From Leeuwenhoekiella polynyae (GTDB lineage: Bacteria; Bacteroidota; Bacteroidia; Flavobacteriales; Flavobacteriaceae), in assembly GCF_042683665.1 (NCBI RefSeq), contig NZ_JBHUOO010000018.1: DNA of 64,000 nt. One strand, given 5' to 3'. Position numbers and translations under genes: made by a program. How positions within the stretch are numbered: position 1 is the stretch's first letter; each line of letters begins with the position of its first letter. Positions 1-9,206 of this stretch are shown here, piece after piece. The notes under the pieces were generated by a model. It ran no database searches and was not told the origin of the DNA. It saw only the letters and a program-made list of their open reading frames with translations.

Positions 1-1
1 C

Positions 2-376
2 ATAGATGTTTTTGAAGTTACACAAGCGATGCTTGTTATTTTAGAAAGTGGTGGTATTCAGGGTGGTGGTATTAACTTCGATGCCAAAGTACGCAGAAAC
101 TCTATAGACCTGGAAGATAAATTCATCGCCCACATTGCAGGTATGGATACCTTTGCAAGAGGACTTATCGCAGCAGATCATATTCTTACCAACACAAAAT
201 ATAAAGCCCTACGTAAGAATAGATATGCGTCTTTTGATTCTGGTGCGGGCTCTCAATTTGAAAAAGGAGAATTGAGCTTAGAACAACTCAGTGAGCTGGG
301 AAGAAAAACCGGAGAACCTAAAGCGATTAGTGGACAACAAGAACTTTATGAGCAAATTATAGCTAATGCGTTTTAA
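2..376 (+). CDS. xylA: Xylose isomerase, C-terminal part (partial at left edge)
   Basis: The reading frame is already open at base 2 and gives about 124 residues before the TAA at 374-376. The remainder matches the C-terminal end of xylose isomerase, which converts D-xylose to D-xylulose in the cytoplasm. The stretch GGINFDAKVRR followed by HIAGMDTFARGL is the hallmark metal-site and dimer-interface region of the family, which is normally about 440 residues long. The N-terminal two thirds, with the active-site histidine and most metal ligands, lie outside the window, so activity cannot be judged. A copy of the dispersed repeat begins two bases after the stop, followed by a terminator hairpin at 513-542. 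Family assignment is confident; the operon partners are not visible. Confidence 0.93.
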   Translation: MDVFEVTQAMLVILESGGIQGGGINFDAKVRRNSIDLEDKFIAHIAGMDTFARGLIAADHILTNTKYKALRKNRYASFDSGAGSQFEKGELSLEQLSELGRKTGEPKAISGQQELYEQIIANAF

Positions 377-378
377 AA

Positions 379-500
379 GTAAACTACTTCGGGACAAGCC
401 TGTCTGCCGACAAAGGCAAGCCCGCAAAGCATTAAACTGAACAAAACATTTTTAGAACGAGACAAGTCTCGAAGCATTTAAATCTCGATTATTGAGTAAA
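379..500 (+). repeat. Dispersed intergenic repeat, copy A (divergent)
   Basis: It starts with GTAAACTACTTCGGGACAAG directly behind the xylA stop. It shares the opening AAACTAC-TCG block, the CAAGCC words and a CATTAAA word with copies at 27579, 33164, 38386 and 60241. This copy carries extra sequence in the middle (TCTGCCGACAAAGGCAAGCC and GACAAGTCTCGAAGCATTTAAA), so it may be two joined partial units. No reading frame is apparent. Confidence 0.55.
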
Positions 501-512
501 ATACATTGAATT

Positions 513-542
513 AAGAGGCATCCCAAGTGGATGCTTTTTTTA
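513..542 (+). terminator. Rho-independent terminator after xylA
   Basis: GCATCC (518-523) pairs with GGATGC (529-534) around a five-base loop, and the stem can be extended with A-U and G-U pairs. A run of seven T follows. It sits after repeat copy A and ends the xylA transcript. Confidence 0.75.
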
Positions 543-663
543 TAATGTGAACTTTAAAAAAAAATACGATACACGCTAAAGTCTTGTTAAACACTAATTG
601 AGGTGTAACTCTTTCTAATTTTCTTTCGTAACTCATTAGTAATACTATCAAACTAAAAAAATC

Positions 664-1044
664 ATGAGTATATTAAATAGAATATTGGGAAATGCAAGTG
701 AAGTATCTATTGAAGAGTTAACTTCTAAATACGAGCGGCTTTTAACAGAAAAAGAACATATAGAGCTGGGATTTAAACTCTTTAGAGATGTATTTATTTT
801 TACTTCAAAACGATTAATACTTATAGACAAGCAAGGAGTCACCGGAAGCAAAACAGAATATAAGTCACTTCCTTATAAAAGTATTTCTAGATTTTCTTTA
901 GAAAGTGCAGGTACGTTTGACCTAGATTCTGAACTTAAAATCTGGATTTCTAGTGAAAATACACCTAGCGTTAGTAAAAAGTTTACGAAAGAAATTGATA
1001 TATATGCTGTACAACGCTATTTAGCAGATAAAGTTCTTCAATAA
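664..1044 (+). CDS. PH domain-containing protein
   Basis: A 126-residue soluble protein of the bacterial pleckstrin-homology (bPH/YokE-like) type. After an N-terminal helical part (residues 1-30), residues 35-120 alternate short beta strands (for example VFIFTSKRLILIDKQG and SLPYKSISRFSLE) and end in a helix, the normal PH arrangement. The F-T-S-K-R-L-I-L word, where a strand leads into a turn, is characteristic. No signal peptide or membrane segment is present, so it is probably cytoplasmic. The family has no fixed enzymatic role and may bind lipids or proteins. The start follows an AT-rich leader without a clear Shine-Dalgarno, as is normal in this phylum. It appears to be a single-gene unit. 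Its specific role is unknown. Confidence 0.8.
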   Translation: MSILNRILGNASEVSIEELTSKYERLLTEKEHIELGFKLFRDVFIFTSKRLILIDKQGVTGSKTEYKSLPYKSISRFSLESAGTFDLDSELKIWISSENTPSVSKKFTKEIDIYAVQRYLADKVLQ

Positions 1045-1200
1045 GGTGATTGTAGTTGTATTATACTTAAACGGTTTAGTATGAAAATTAACACTAAAAC
1101 CTTGTAAATCAATATTTTTAAAACATTTCCTTAACATTTAAATTGAAATCTAATTGTACTTTTAATATCCTCAAATGTTTAATTCTCCAAAACAAGGACT

Positions 1201-1419
1201 ATGAAAGCCGCTCTAAAAATCTCAGATCATAATTTTAAAGGTACGCAAGAAGTCATCTTAATGTGTCTCAATAGGATTATGGAGGTGCGTGTTCTTGAAA
1301 TTAATCTCCAGAAAAATATTATCGCTGTAGATTATGCAAAGCCTAGTGTTTATGAGCGAATTAAAAACGAATTGAAATGTTTAGGACTATTAGTTGGTGA
1401 ATATATTCCCTTAAAATAA
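1201..1419 (+). CDS. Small HMA-fold-like protein lacking CXXC
   Basis: A 72-residue protein whose layout resembles a heavy-metal-associated (ferredoxin-like) domain: a first strand (KAALKISDHNF), a helix ending NRIMEVRVLEINLQ, a strand (NIIAVDYAKPS), then a second helix and a final GLLVGEYIPL strand. The spacing matches HMA proteins, but the metal-binding CXXC after the first strand is absent (FKGTQEV stands there). It is therefore unlikely to be a copper chaperone of the normal type. It stands alone between two AT-rich gaps and is followed by a strong terminator at 1438-1463, which supports it as a real transcribed gene. The fold call is inference. Confidence 0.6.
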   Translation: MKAALKISDHNFKGTQEVILMCLNRIMEVRVLEINLQKNIIAVDYAKPSVYERIKNELKCLGLLVGEYIPLK

Positions 1420-1437
1420 GAATTTAGAAAAGCTTTT

Positions 1438-1463
1438 AAAAACCTGTGTATGCAGGTTTTTTT
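1438..1463 (+). terminator. Rho-independent terminator
   Basis: AACCTG (1441-1446) pairs with CAGGTT (1453-1458) around a six-base loop, flanked by A and T runs. It terminates the small gene ending at 1419. The following 220 bases up to 1684 are AT-rich and hold no gene I can recognise. Confidence 0.8.
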
Positions 1464-1684
1464 ATGTTCTATATTGATCATATTAAAGTTCTTTATAGGT
1501 TTATATACCATCTATTATTGATAATACATTACATATATCTAAAATTACACTCCTACAATTTATATATACTACAGTTTTAGAGGCATATTTTGATAACTCT
1601 TAAAAAAATACTTTCTGTAAATCTTTTAAAAAGTGTTCTAGAAATGTATCTTTCGAGTTCAACCAATCAAACATCATTTTAGAA

Positions 1685-2143
1685 ATGCTTAATCTTGTAC
1701 GTACCGATTCTAAGAATGCCGACTTCTTAAAAATGATAAAAGAATTAGATCAAACCCTCAAAGTAACTGATGGTGAAGATCATGCATTCTATAATCAATT
1801 CAATTCATTAGACCGAATTAAAAATGTGATCGTTGCTTACGATAGCGGTATACCTGTAGCTTGTGGATCTTTTAGAGAATACGGTCCTAAAAGCGTAGAA
1901 ATAAAAAGGATGTACACTAAACCATTATATAGAAAACGTGGTTATGCAAGTGCTATTCTTGAAGCTCTAGAAAATTGGGCTTGTGAAATAGGCTACAATA
2001 AATGTATTCTTGAAACAGGCATTTTTCAGCCTCCTGCTATAGCATTATACAAGAAACGGGATTATGATATTATTCCTAATTACGGACAGTATAGCGGTAT
2101 AGGTGGTAGTATGTGCTTCTTAAAGTATTTGGGCTCAATCTAA
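1685..2143 (+). CDS. GNAT family N-acetyltransferase
   Basis: A 152-residue GCN5-related acetyltransferase. The acetyl-CoA pyrophosphate loop is seen as RKRGYASAILEALENWA (around residues 86-102), fitting the family R-x-x-G-x-A signature, preceded by the strand EIKRMYTKP. The C-terminal PPAIALYKKRDYDII is the usual last helix and strand, in which a GNAT protein names its substrate-side tyrosine. The substrate cannot be read from sequence. The ATG is preceded by an AT-rich leader. The gene ends only three bases from the oppositely oriented transglutaminase, so the two transcripts converge. Confidence 0.9.
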   Translation: MLNLVRTDSKNADFLKMIKELDQTLKVTDGEDHAFYNQFNSLDRIKNVIVAYDSGIPVACGSFREYGPKSVEIKRMYTKPLYRKRGYASAILEALENWACEIGYNKCILETGIFQPPAIALYKKRDYDIIPNYGQYSGIGGSMCFLKYLGSI

Positions 2144-2146
2144 CTT

Positions 2147-3037
2147 TTATATCACTCGTGCGATATCAACCTCAACCGCAAGTTTGCTTTTTCCGCTACC
2201 ATATACCACACCTTTTAAAGGAGGTACATCATAATAATCTCTTCCCCACCCCACAACCAAGTGTTGATCTCCGGGGATTTGATTATTAGTTGGGTCAAAA
2301 TCAACCCATCCAAAACCCGGAATAAAAATAGAAAACCATGCGTGTGAGGCATCTGCTCCTACCAGTTTTTCTTGTCCCGGAGGGGGTAAGGTTTCAATAT
2401 ATCCACTTATATATCGCGCGGGTAAACCGATAGATCTTATACAAGCTATAGCAATCTGTGCAAAATCTTGACAAACCCCTTTGCGTTCTTCCATCACCTC
2501 ATCTATGGGTGTTGAAACACTGGTAAAACCAGAGACAAAATCAAAGTCTGTATAAATACGTTGCATCAATTCTTCTGCTGCTTCAAAAACCGATCGATTG
2601 GGTTTAAAACTCTGTCTGGCATATGTTTCAACTGCGGCGCTGGCCCTTTTTATAAAGATCGATTCAAGTACAAATTGTTTGGCTTCAAGAATCTCTACAT
2701 CAGTTTTCAATAGAGAATTTTTTGCCTGCTCCAGCGTAATTTTCACGCATTTATCAGATCTAAAATCTGTTTTAAATTGCTCATATTCCCGACGTAGCCT
2801 GCTCTTTGTTGTAACCTTCAATTGACGGTGTTCTTTCTGAATAGAAAAACGCGTAATATAATTTCCGAAGAAATCTACACGTTCAGAAACTTCATCAGCT
2901 TCTGGTGAGACCACCATTTTATACTCGAGCAACTCCTGCCCTAGTGATCTTCTGGGTTTAAGTACTGCTATATTATGGCAATAACTTACCGGAGCATCGT
3001 AATCGTATTTTGTGGTATGCGTTACAGAATAGAGCAT
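2147..3037 (-). CDS. Transglutaminase-like cysteine peptidase family protein
   Basis: A 296-residue protein with the bacterial transglutaminase N-terminal beta domain (about 1-90) followed by a transglutaminase core. The catalytic triad is visible: Cys189 in RKGVCQDFA, His232 in ASHAWFSIF and Asp248 in DFDPTNN. Such proteins can be peptidases, transamidases or ligase partners. There is no signal peptide, so it should act in the cytoplasm. Its ATG overlaps the stop of the upstream ATP-grasp gene by one base (TAATG), so the two are translationally coupled. Together with the two genes upstream it forms the set seen in proposed peptide-modification loci. The substrate is unknown. Confidence 0.92.
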   Translation of the reverse strand: MLYSVTHTTKYDYDAPVSYCHNIAVLKPRRSLGQELLEYKMVVSPEADEVSERVDFFGNYITRFSIQKEHRQLKVTTKSRLRREYEQFKTDFRSDKCVKITLEQAKNSLLKTDVEILEAKQFVLESIFIKRASAAVETYARQSFKPNRSVFEAAEELMQRIYTDFDFVSGFTSVSTPIDEVMEERKGVCQDFAQIAIACIRSIGLPARYISGYIETLPPPGQEKLVGADASHAWFSIFIPGFGWVDFDPTNNQIPGDQHLVVGWGRDYYDVPPLKGVVYGSGKSKLAVEVDIARVI

Positions 3038-5601
3038 TATAAGGGGAAGTTTTGATCTACTAATTGACTTTGCTTATAGGTATGGTTGAAATAGGTATTA
3101 GATATTGATTGAGAAGTTTCAAAAAGCAAATCACTTAGTTTTTCTAATAATGTATCAAGATCTTCCCGAATGAGAGTGTTCTCCCCCCCCACTACTGCAA
3201 GCTCTTCTGAGTTAGCAAGTCTCAGGCTGGAAAATGCTTCAAATACGTTCTTCTCGTATTGCATCAGCGTATCAGATTTTTTAGAATGGGGTAATCTGGC
3301 GATATCTTTTTGCAAACGACCTAATAAAAAGGTAAGCGATCTCGGGTATTTCAAGTCCATTAAAAGCAGACTGATCACCGGCTCTACTCGTATAAAAGAA
3401 CGGTAACTGTATCTGTAAATATTTAGACTTTCGTGGCTACTCAACAGGGATTCTAAAACCTCGTATTCGGTTTGACCAGATTGTTTTATAACCAGTAACG
3501 AACGGCATTTTGTAATCGTGAGCATACTTTGTTCCAACTGAAGACCTATGAAGTAAAGCAATAATCCTTGCTCTACCATAATGCTTTCTTCAATAAGCCC
3601 CATAAACGCAATCAGTCTTGTAATCAGCTGATTGAGGGTTTTGATCATCTTGTTTACCGTAACATCTTTTTCATTCTCAAGACTGCGCCACAATTTTTGA
3701 ATATTCTCAAAAACACGCCACATGTCACTGCTCCATAAATTTCTTATTGAATAATACGAATTGCTAAACATCATCATGGTGTTAGCAAGACTTCCCTGTT
3801 TATTTTTATCAAGAACAACTGCGATAATTTCCTTCAACGGATTATCAATCGCAAAATTCCCGGCTTTGTCCTTATCCATAAAACCGGGGTAAGTACCCGT
3901 CATTTGCGTTACCGCTTTATACAGAACATTCATTTTTACAGAACACGCCTGCTGATTAGCTACTGTGTCAGGAGCGTTCATTTGCTTGAGCACCATTCTT
4001 AAAAAACGTGCATTGACCAATGTACGGCCCACGTATCTTCCTGCCCAATACAGGTTTTCAGCTGTTAAACTTGGAAGGTCATCAAGACCACTCACAGAAA
4101 CTGCAGTCCTACGGTTCCAACTATAGTTTTGACGCTCTTCATTTTTAGAATCACCTATGATCCAAAAATCTTTACTCGTACCTCCACGCTGATTAGAAAC
4201 CCGTAGTTTTCCGCGTTCTGGAGCGACACGAACTAAACCTCCCGGCATCACATTATAACCATTTTTACCAGCCATAGTAAATGTGCGGGCAACCATATTT
4301 CGGGGTTCAAAAGTGCCTTTGCTATAGTTAGGAGTGGTAGAAAAACTAATGCGCTCCTGAGCTACAAAGTGATAAGGCTTTTTAATTATTTCTTTCTTAA
4401 GATTTTCTAATTCTTGTTCAGACATCAGAGATCCAAAATGAATATGCTCTCTATTCGTACGGTCTATGGGTTTTACAACCAGATTAGACAGATTTTCAAG
4501 TACGTATTTCTTCTCCTTTTCCTGACCACACCACCAGGATGCAATCTGTGGAAGTTGCAATTGCTCATTTAAAAAGAATTTACAAATAGCCGGCATAAAA
4601 GGAATCAATCCAGGGTTTTCTAAAACTCCACTTCCAATAGGGTTTACCACAGCTACATTTTGTCTTCTTACTACATCCAATAATCCGGCTACTCCTAAAT
4701 GCGAATCTTCACGCAATTCAAGCGGATCTGTAAACACATCATCTACACGACGCAACACAACGTGTACGCGTTTTAATCCTTTAAGCGATTTCATAAATAA
4801 GAACCCATCTCGCACTACCAGATCATTCCCTTGCACTAATGGATATCCTAGAAATGAGGCTAAATAAGCGTGTTCAAAATAAGTCTCGTTATGTGAACCC
4901 GGTGTAAGAATTACAATATTGGGATTTTCTATTTTCTCTGGAGACACCTCTAAAAGAAACTCATTAAACTCTTTAAAGAACTCTGAAAGGCGCTTGATAT
5001 TCATATCGGCAAAAACATCTGCGAGAACACGGTTTGCTGTAGCTCTATTTTCTAAGGCATACCCCATTCCAGAAGGTGCCTGAGAACGATCATTTACCAC
5101 CCACATTCTACCATCACTACCCCGCGCAAGATCTGCAGCATAGAGCAACAAATGCTTATCTATTTTATAGTTGATTTTATCACACTGTCTCAAGAAACCT
5201 CTGTGACCATATATCACTTCATGCGGTACAATACCTTCTTTGATGAGTCTTCGCTCCCCATAAATATCTTTAAGAACTAAATCTAAGAGGTGTGCACGTT
5301 GTTTCAATCCTTTTTCTATTTGTCGCCATTCTTCAGATTGTAAAATAAAAGGCACGACATTGAGGTTCCAAGGTCTATTGAGGCCATTAGGATCGTTATA
5401 AACATTATACGTTACCCCGTTTTCCTCCAGCAGCCAGTTGATATCATTCTGCCGCTGCGTTAAACCGTCAATACCTATGCGCTTAAAATTCTCTAAAAGT
5501 TCTTGCCAGTCTTCTTTAACGCTAAGATCTGGAGTAAACATCTCATCGTAGGTATAGTCTGTAAAATACTTAGTAAACCAAGCATTAGTAGCCACCGTCA
5601 T
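3037..5601 (-). CDS. Fused circularly permuted ATP-grasp / alpha-E protein
   Basis: An 854-residue fusion of two proteins that are often separate. Residues about 1-500 are a circularly permuted type 2 ATP-grasp ligase (DUF404/DUF407-like): VNDRSQAPSGMGYALENR, VILTPGSHNETYFEHAYLA and VNPIGSGVLENPGL are typical blocks. From about residue 508 an alpha-E (DUF403) helical domain begins with SLTAENLYWAGRYVGRT. ATP-grasp enzymes of this class are predicted to form amide bonds between a carboxylate and an amine; alpha-E proteins are their constant companions. It lies 18 bases after the DUF2126 gene and is coupled to the transglutaminase after it. The ligated product is not known; the biochemical role is family-based inference. 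Confidence 0.92.
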   Translation of the reverse strand: MTVATNAWFTKYFTDYTYDEMFTPDLSVKEDWQELLENFKRIGIDGLTQRQNDINWLLEENGVTYNVYNDPNGLNRPWNLNVVPFILQSEEWRQIEKGLKQRAHLLDLVLKDIYGERRLIKEGIVPHEVIYGHRGFLRQCDKINYKIDKHLLLYAADLARGSDGRMWVVNDRSQAPSGMGYALENRATANRVLADVFADMNIKRLSEFFKEFNEFLLEVSPEKIENPNIVILTPGSHNETYFEHAYLASFLGYPLVQGNDLVVRDGFLFMKSLKGLKRVHVVLRRVDDVFTDPLELREDSHLGVAGLLDVVRRQNVAVVNPIGSGVLENPGLIPFMPAICKFFLNEQLQLPQIASWWCGQEKEKKYVLENLSNLVVKPIDRTNREHIHFGSLMSEQELENLKKEIIKKPYHFVAQERISFSTTPNYSKGTFEPRNMVARTFTMAGKNGYNVMPGGLVRVAPERGKLRVSNQRGGTSKDFWIIGDSKNEERQNYSWNRRTAVSVSGLDDLPSLTAENLYWAGRYVGRTLVNARFLRMVLKQMNAPDTVANQQACSVKMNVLYKAVTQMTGTYPGFMDKDKAGNFAIDNPLKEIIAVVLDKNKQGSLANTMMMFSNSYYSIRNLWSSDMWRVFENIQKLWRSLENEKDVTVNKMIKTLNQLITRLIAFMGLIEESIMVEQGLLLYFIGLQLEQSMLTITKCRSLLVIKQSGQTEYEVLESLLSSHESLNIYRYSYRSFIRVEPVISLLLMDLKYPRSLTFLLGRLQKDIARLPHSKKSDTLMQYEKNVFEAFSSLRLANSEELAVVGGENTLIREDLDTLLEKLSDLLFETSQSISNTYFNHTYKQSQLVDQNFPL

Positions 5602-5619
5602 ATTCAGGGTTGTAAATAA

Positions 5620-8600
5620 TTATTTCTTCCGTAAATCTAGTAAATGTGGAAATTCTGGATTTACCGGAATCTCTTTAAAATTAAATGTTTTTTCTGAAGT
5701 TGTGGATTTTAATGAACGCCCTACCAATCTACTATCAGGTTCTTTTTCAGTATAGACCAAATTACCTTGAGTATGCCCCATATCCCAGAAGCGATTAATT
5801 CTTCTAGACTCTGCTTCCAGACTATTAATAGGATGCGTCTCATATGAACGTCCTCCCGGATGCGATACAAAATAGGTACAACCTCCTATAGAACGTTGAT
5901 TCCATAAATCTACAATATCAAAAACCAACGGTGTGTCTACCGGAATGGTAGGGTGCAGTGCAGACCAAGGTTGCCAGGCTTTGTAACGTACTCCTGCAAC
6001 ATACTCTCCTTTTACACCCGTATTACTCAATTGTACTTTGACACCGTTACACGTGAGAACATATCGCTCGTCATTAAAGTTTGAAACTTTAATTTGCACA
6101 CGCTCTAATGAAGAATCAACGTAACGGGAAGTTCCGCCACCGGTCATTTCTTCACCCAGCACATTCCATGGTTCAATAGCAGCGCGCAATTCTACATTCA
6201 TATCTTTGATAGCTACCATTCCATACAATGGAAAACGGAACTCAAAGAACGGATCAAACCAATCTACTTTGAATGGATATCCTGCTGCATTGAGTTGCTC
6301 CACAATATCTTTGATATCTTCCCGCACATAATGCTCCATTAAAAATTTGTCATGCAGCTGTGTTCCCCATCGGGTTAATGTATGCTTATACGGCTCATTC
6401 CAAAACCAGGAAACCAATGTACGCACCAGTAACATTTGCATCAAACTCATTTGAGCATGTGGTGGCATATCAAAGGCTCTCAGTTCTAAAATACCCAATC
6501 TTCCAGAAGAAGAATCGGGACTGTATAATTTATCGATACAAAATTCTGCACGGTGGGTATTTCCGGTTATATCGGTTAATAAATGTCTAAACAAACGATC
6601 GGTTAACCAAAACGGCACATCTTCATCTTCAGGAATTTGATTGAAAGCGATCTCCAACTCGTATAAATTTTCTTGTCTTCCTTCATCAATACGCGGTGCC
6701 TGACTGGTAGAACCTATAAATCCGCCGGAAAATAAATAGGAAAGTCCCGGGTGATGCTGCCAGAAGGTTAATAAACTGCGCAATAAATCTGGTCTGCGCA
6801 GTAACGGACTATCTGCCGGACTAACACCTCCTAAAGTCACATGATTTCCTCCACCGGTGCCGGTATGTTTGCCATCAAGCATAAACTTTTCGGTACCCAA
6901 ACGACTCTTTTTTGCTTCTTCATAAAGCGTTAACGTATTTTTAGTAAGCTCATCCCAGTTTTTAGCAGGGTGCACATTTACCTCAATAACACCCGGATCT
7001 GGTGTTACTTTCAATACTTCTAAGCGATTGTCTCTTGGAGGTTCATAGCCTTCTATAAGTACAGGTGTATTCAGTTGTTTTGCAGTAGCTTCTATAGATG
7101 CAATTAAATCTATAAATGTTTCAGCATCGTCTAAAGGCGGTAAAAACAGGTAGAGTTTTTTATCGCGAACCTCAGCACAAATTGCTGTACGTGCAAACGG
7201 ATTTTTCTCTTTTTTATCGGCATTATAATCAACCTTTCCGTTTTTTGTTTTCGCTTTGGCGGAAGCTTTACGTTTTTCTAAAGCTTCCCCGTGGGGGCCA
7301 AAAGGCTTGCGCTTATCAAAAAGATCTGGGTCTGCAATAGGTTGTGTTGCCACTTCAGGATCTTCAATTAACGAATTGAGCGGTAACCGAAGCCCCACAG
7401 GTGAATTCCCCGGAATTAAAAACAAATTATTTTGCCTAAATTTCCACGGATTGGTAACCCATTTCCCTTGAATGTTTGCTAAAGGTAAAACGTGCCCTAT
7501 CTTTTTATCTAGTCCTTGTTTTAATATTTTATTCAAGCGGTTGCGTACCGAAGTAACCGTATCATCTCCTTTCATAGGATCTACATCTACCGGTAACCTG
7601 CCCTCTTCCCACATAAAATAGAACACATCTTCATAGGCGGGCATAATATACTCCAGACGAATCCCTAGATTAATTGCCAATTCTTGTAGAAACTTCTTAG
7701 AAATACCTTCCTTTAAATCATACTCTTTATTGAAAGAAGCCATAAGGCTTTCATCTTTCCAAAGCGGTAAACCATCTTTACGCCAATGGATACCTATAGA
7801 CCAACGCGGAATAGGTTCGCCGGGATACCATTTCCCCTGAGCGTGATGAAACATTCCGCCGCTTGCAAATTTGTGTAATAGTCGGATTGATAAATCTTCA
7901 GAAAGTTTACGTTTTTCTGGTCCGTCTGCAGCGGTATTCCACTGTTCAGACTCCATATCATCAATAGATACAAATGTGGGCTCCCCTCCCATTGTAAGAC
8001 GCACATCACCCGCTTGTAATTCTTTTTCAACTTCAAAACCCAGATTATAAATCTCGTTCCACTGATTTTCTGTATAGGGTTTTGTAACACGCGGAGATTC
8101 AAAAATACGCGTCACCGAATTGTCAAATTCAAACTCCGTTTCTGCAGGGTCAGAAAAACCAGTTACGGGTGCTGCACTTTCAAACGAAGGCGTACACGCT
8201 AGCGGAATATGCCCTTCTCCGGCTAAAAGACCAGAAGTAGAATCTAACCCAATCCATCCTGCTCCGGGAATATAGACTTCTGCCCAAGCATGCAAATCTG
8301 TAAAATCTTCTTCTGGACCAGAAGGACCATCCAGGGATTTTTCATCAGACTTTAATTGCACTAAATAACCCGAAACAAAACGTGCTGCCAAACCTAAATG
8401 CCGTAGAGATTGTACCAATAACCAAGCAAAATCCCGACAAGAACCTAATTTTTTATCTAGGGTTTCTTCACAGGTTTGAACCCCCGGTTCCATACGAACG
8501 GTATAATTTAAATATTCATTAATATGACGATTGATACCTATTAAAAAATAAATAGTAAGCTGTTCTGAAACGTCTATGGTTTTTAGAAACTCTTTAAGCA

Positions 8601-8976
8601 ACGGACCGTCATCTGTAATTTCCAGATACGGCAATAATTCCTTTTTTAAAGATTCTTTGTATTTAAATGGAAAATCTTCAACCGCTTCCTCAACAAAAAA
8701 ATCAAACGGATTTATTGTTTTTAAATCGGCTAATATTTCAACATCTATAGAAAGTTCGTCTGTCTTTTCAGGAAAAACCACACGAGCCAGATAGTTACCA
8801 AAAGGGTCCTGTTGCCAGTTAAAAAAATGATTTTCAGGTGTGATCTTTAAAGAATACGCTTCAATAGGAGTTCTACTGTGTGGTGCAGGACGCAATCTGA
8901 AAATATGCGGAGAAAGCGAAATACGTTTGTCATATTTATATTTCGTTTTATGGGAGATCGCAACTTTTAAAGCCAT
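5620..8976 (-). CDS. Transglutaminase / DUF2126 family protein
   Basis: A 1118-residue protein that is probably first in a three-gene operon. Residues 1-90 form the bacterial transglutaminase N-terminal domain. The core follows with Cys180 (LGSCRDFAW), His229 (DLHAWAEVY) and Asp245 (GLDSTSG). The remainder, from about residue 300, is the large DUF2126 domain, recognisable by LTMGGEPTFVS, GGGNHVTLGG and LELRAFDMPPHAQMS. The latter region has a carboxylate-amine-ligase-like feel, but that is inference. No export signal is seen. This family normally sits next to ATP-grasp/alpha-E genes, as here. The 230-base leader upstream holds no recognised promoter box. Confidence 0.92.
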   Translation of the reverse strand: MALKVAISHKTKYKYDKRISLSPHIFRLRPAPHSRTPIEAYSLKITPENHFFNWQQDPFGNYLARVVFPEKTDELSIDVEILADLKTINPFDFFVEEAVEDFPFKYKESLKKELLPYLEITDDGPLLKEFLKTIDVSEQLTIYFLIGINRHINEYLNYTVRMEPGVQTCEETLDKKLGSCRDFAWLLVQSLRHLGLAARFVSGYLVQLKSDEKSLDGPSGPEEDFTDLHAWAEVYIPGAGWIGLDSTSGLLAGEGHIPLACTPSFESAAPVTGFSDPAETEFEFDNSVTRIFESPRVTKPYTENQWNEIYNLGFEVEKELQAGDVRLTMGGEPTFVSIDDMESEQWNTAADGPEKRKLSEDLSIRLLHKFASGGMFHHAQGKWYPGEPIPRWSIGIHWRKDGLPLWKDESLMASFNKEYDLKEGISKKFLQELAINLGIRLEYIMPAYEDVFYFMWEEGRLPVDVDPMKGDDTVTSVRNRLNKILKQGLDKKIGHVLPLANIQGKWVTNPWKFRQNNLFLIPGNSPVGLRLPLNSLIEDPEVATQPIADPDLFDKRKPFGPHGEALEKRKASAKAKTKNGKVDYNADKKEKNPFARTAICAEVRDKKLYLFLPPLDDAETFIDLIASIEATAKQLNTPVLIEGYEPPRDNRLEVLKVTPDPGVIEVNVHPAKNWDELTKNTLTLYEEAKKSRLGTEKFMLDGKHTGTGGGNHVTLGGVSPADSPLLRRPDLLRSLLTFWQHHPGLSYLFSGGFIGSTSQAPRIDEGRQENLYELEIAFNQIPEDEDVPFWLTDRLFRHLLTDITGNTHRAEFCIDKLYSPDSSSGRLGILELRAFDMPPHAQMSLMQMLLVRTLVSWFWNEPYKHTLTRWGTQLHDKFLMEHYVREDIKDIVEQLNAAGYPFKVDWFDPFFEFRFPLYGMVAIKDMNVELRAAIEPWNVLGEEMTGGGTSRYVDSSLERVQIKVSNFNDERYVLTCNGVKVQLSNTGVKGEYVAGVRYKAWQPWSALHPTIPVDTPLVFDIVDLWNQRSIGGCTYFVSHPGGRSYETHPINSLEAESRRINRFWDMGHTQGNLVYTEKEPDSRLVGRSLKSTTSEKTFNFKEIPVNPEFPHLLDLRKK

Positions 8977-9206
8977 AAAGAACTGGTTTTGAATATTTTT
9001 AGAACAAAAGCACTAATGGGTTAACTATACACTAAGATAGCATACCGTAAAGAAAATCAAGCACTAAGCTTCAAAAACTCCTATTAAATCTTAAATTTTT
9101 AAAAAATCGCTAATTTAAAGGAGTTTGAACCTGATTTCATTAATCAAAACATCATATTTATCCTAAAAGATAAGATGTTGACTTTTAAGTAAAGGCTGTT
9201 AGTAAA

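Noticed and set aside
7794..8102. A 102-residue minus-strand frame
   Set aside because: Same-strand out-of-frame shadow inside the DUF2126 gene.
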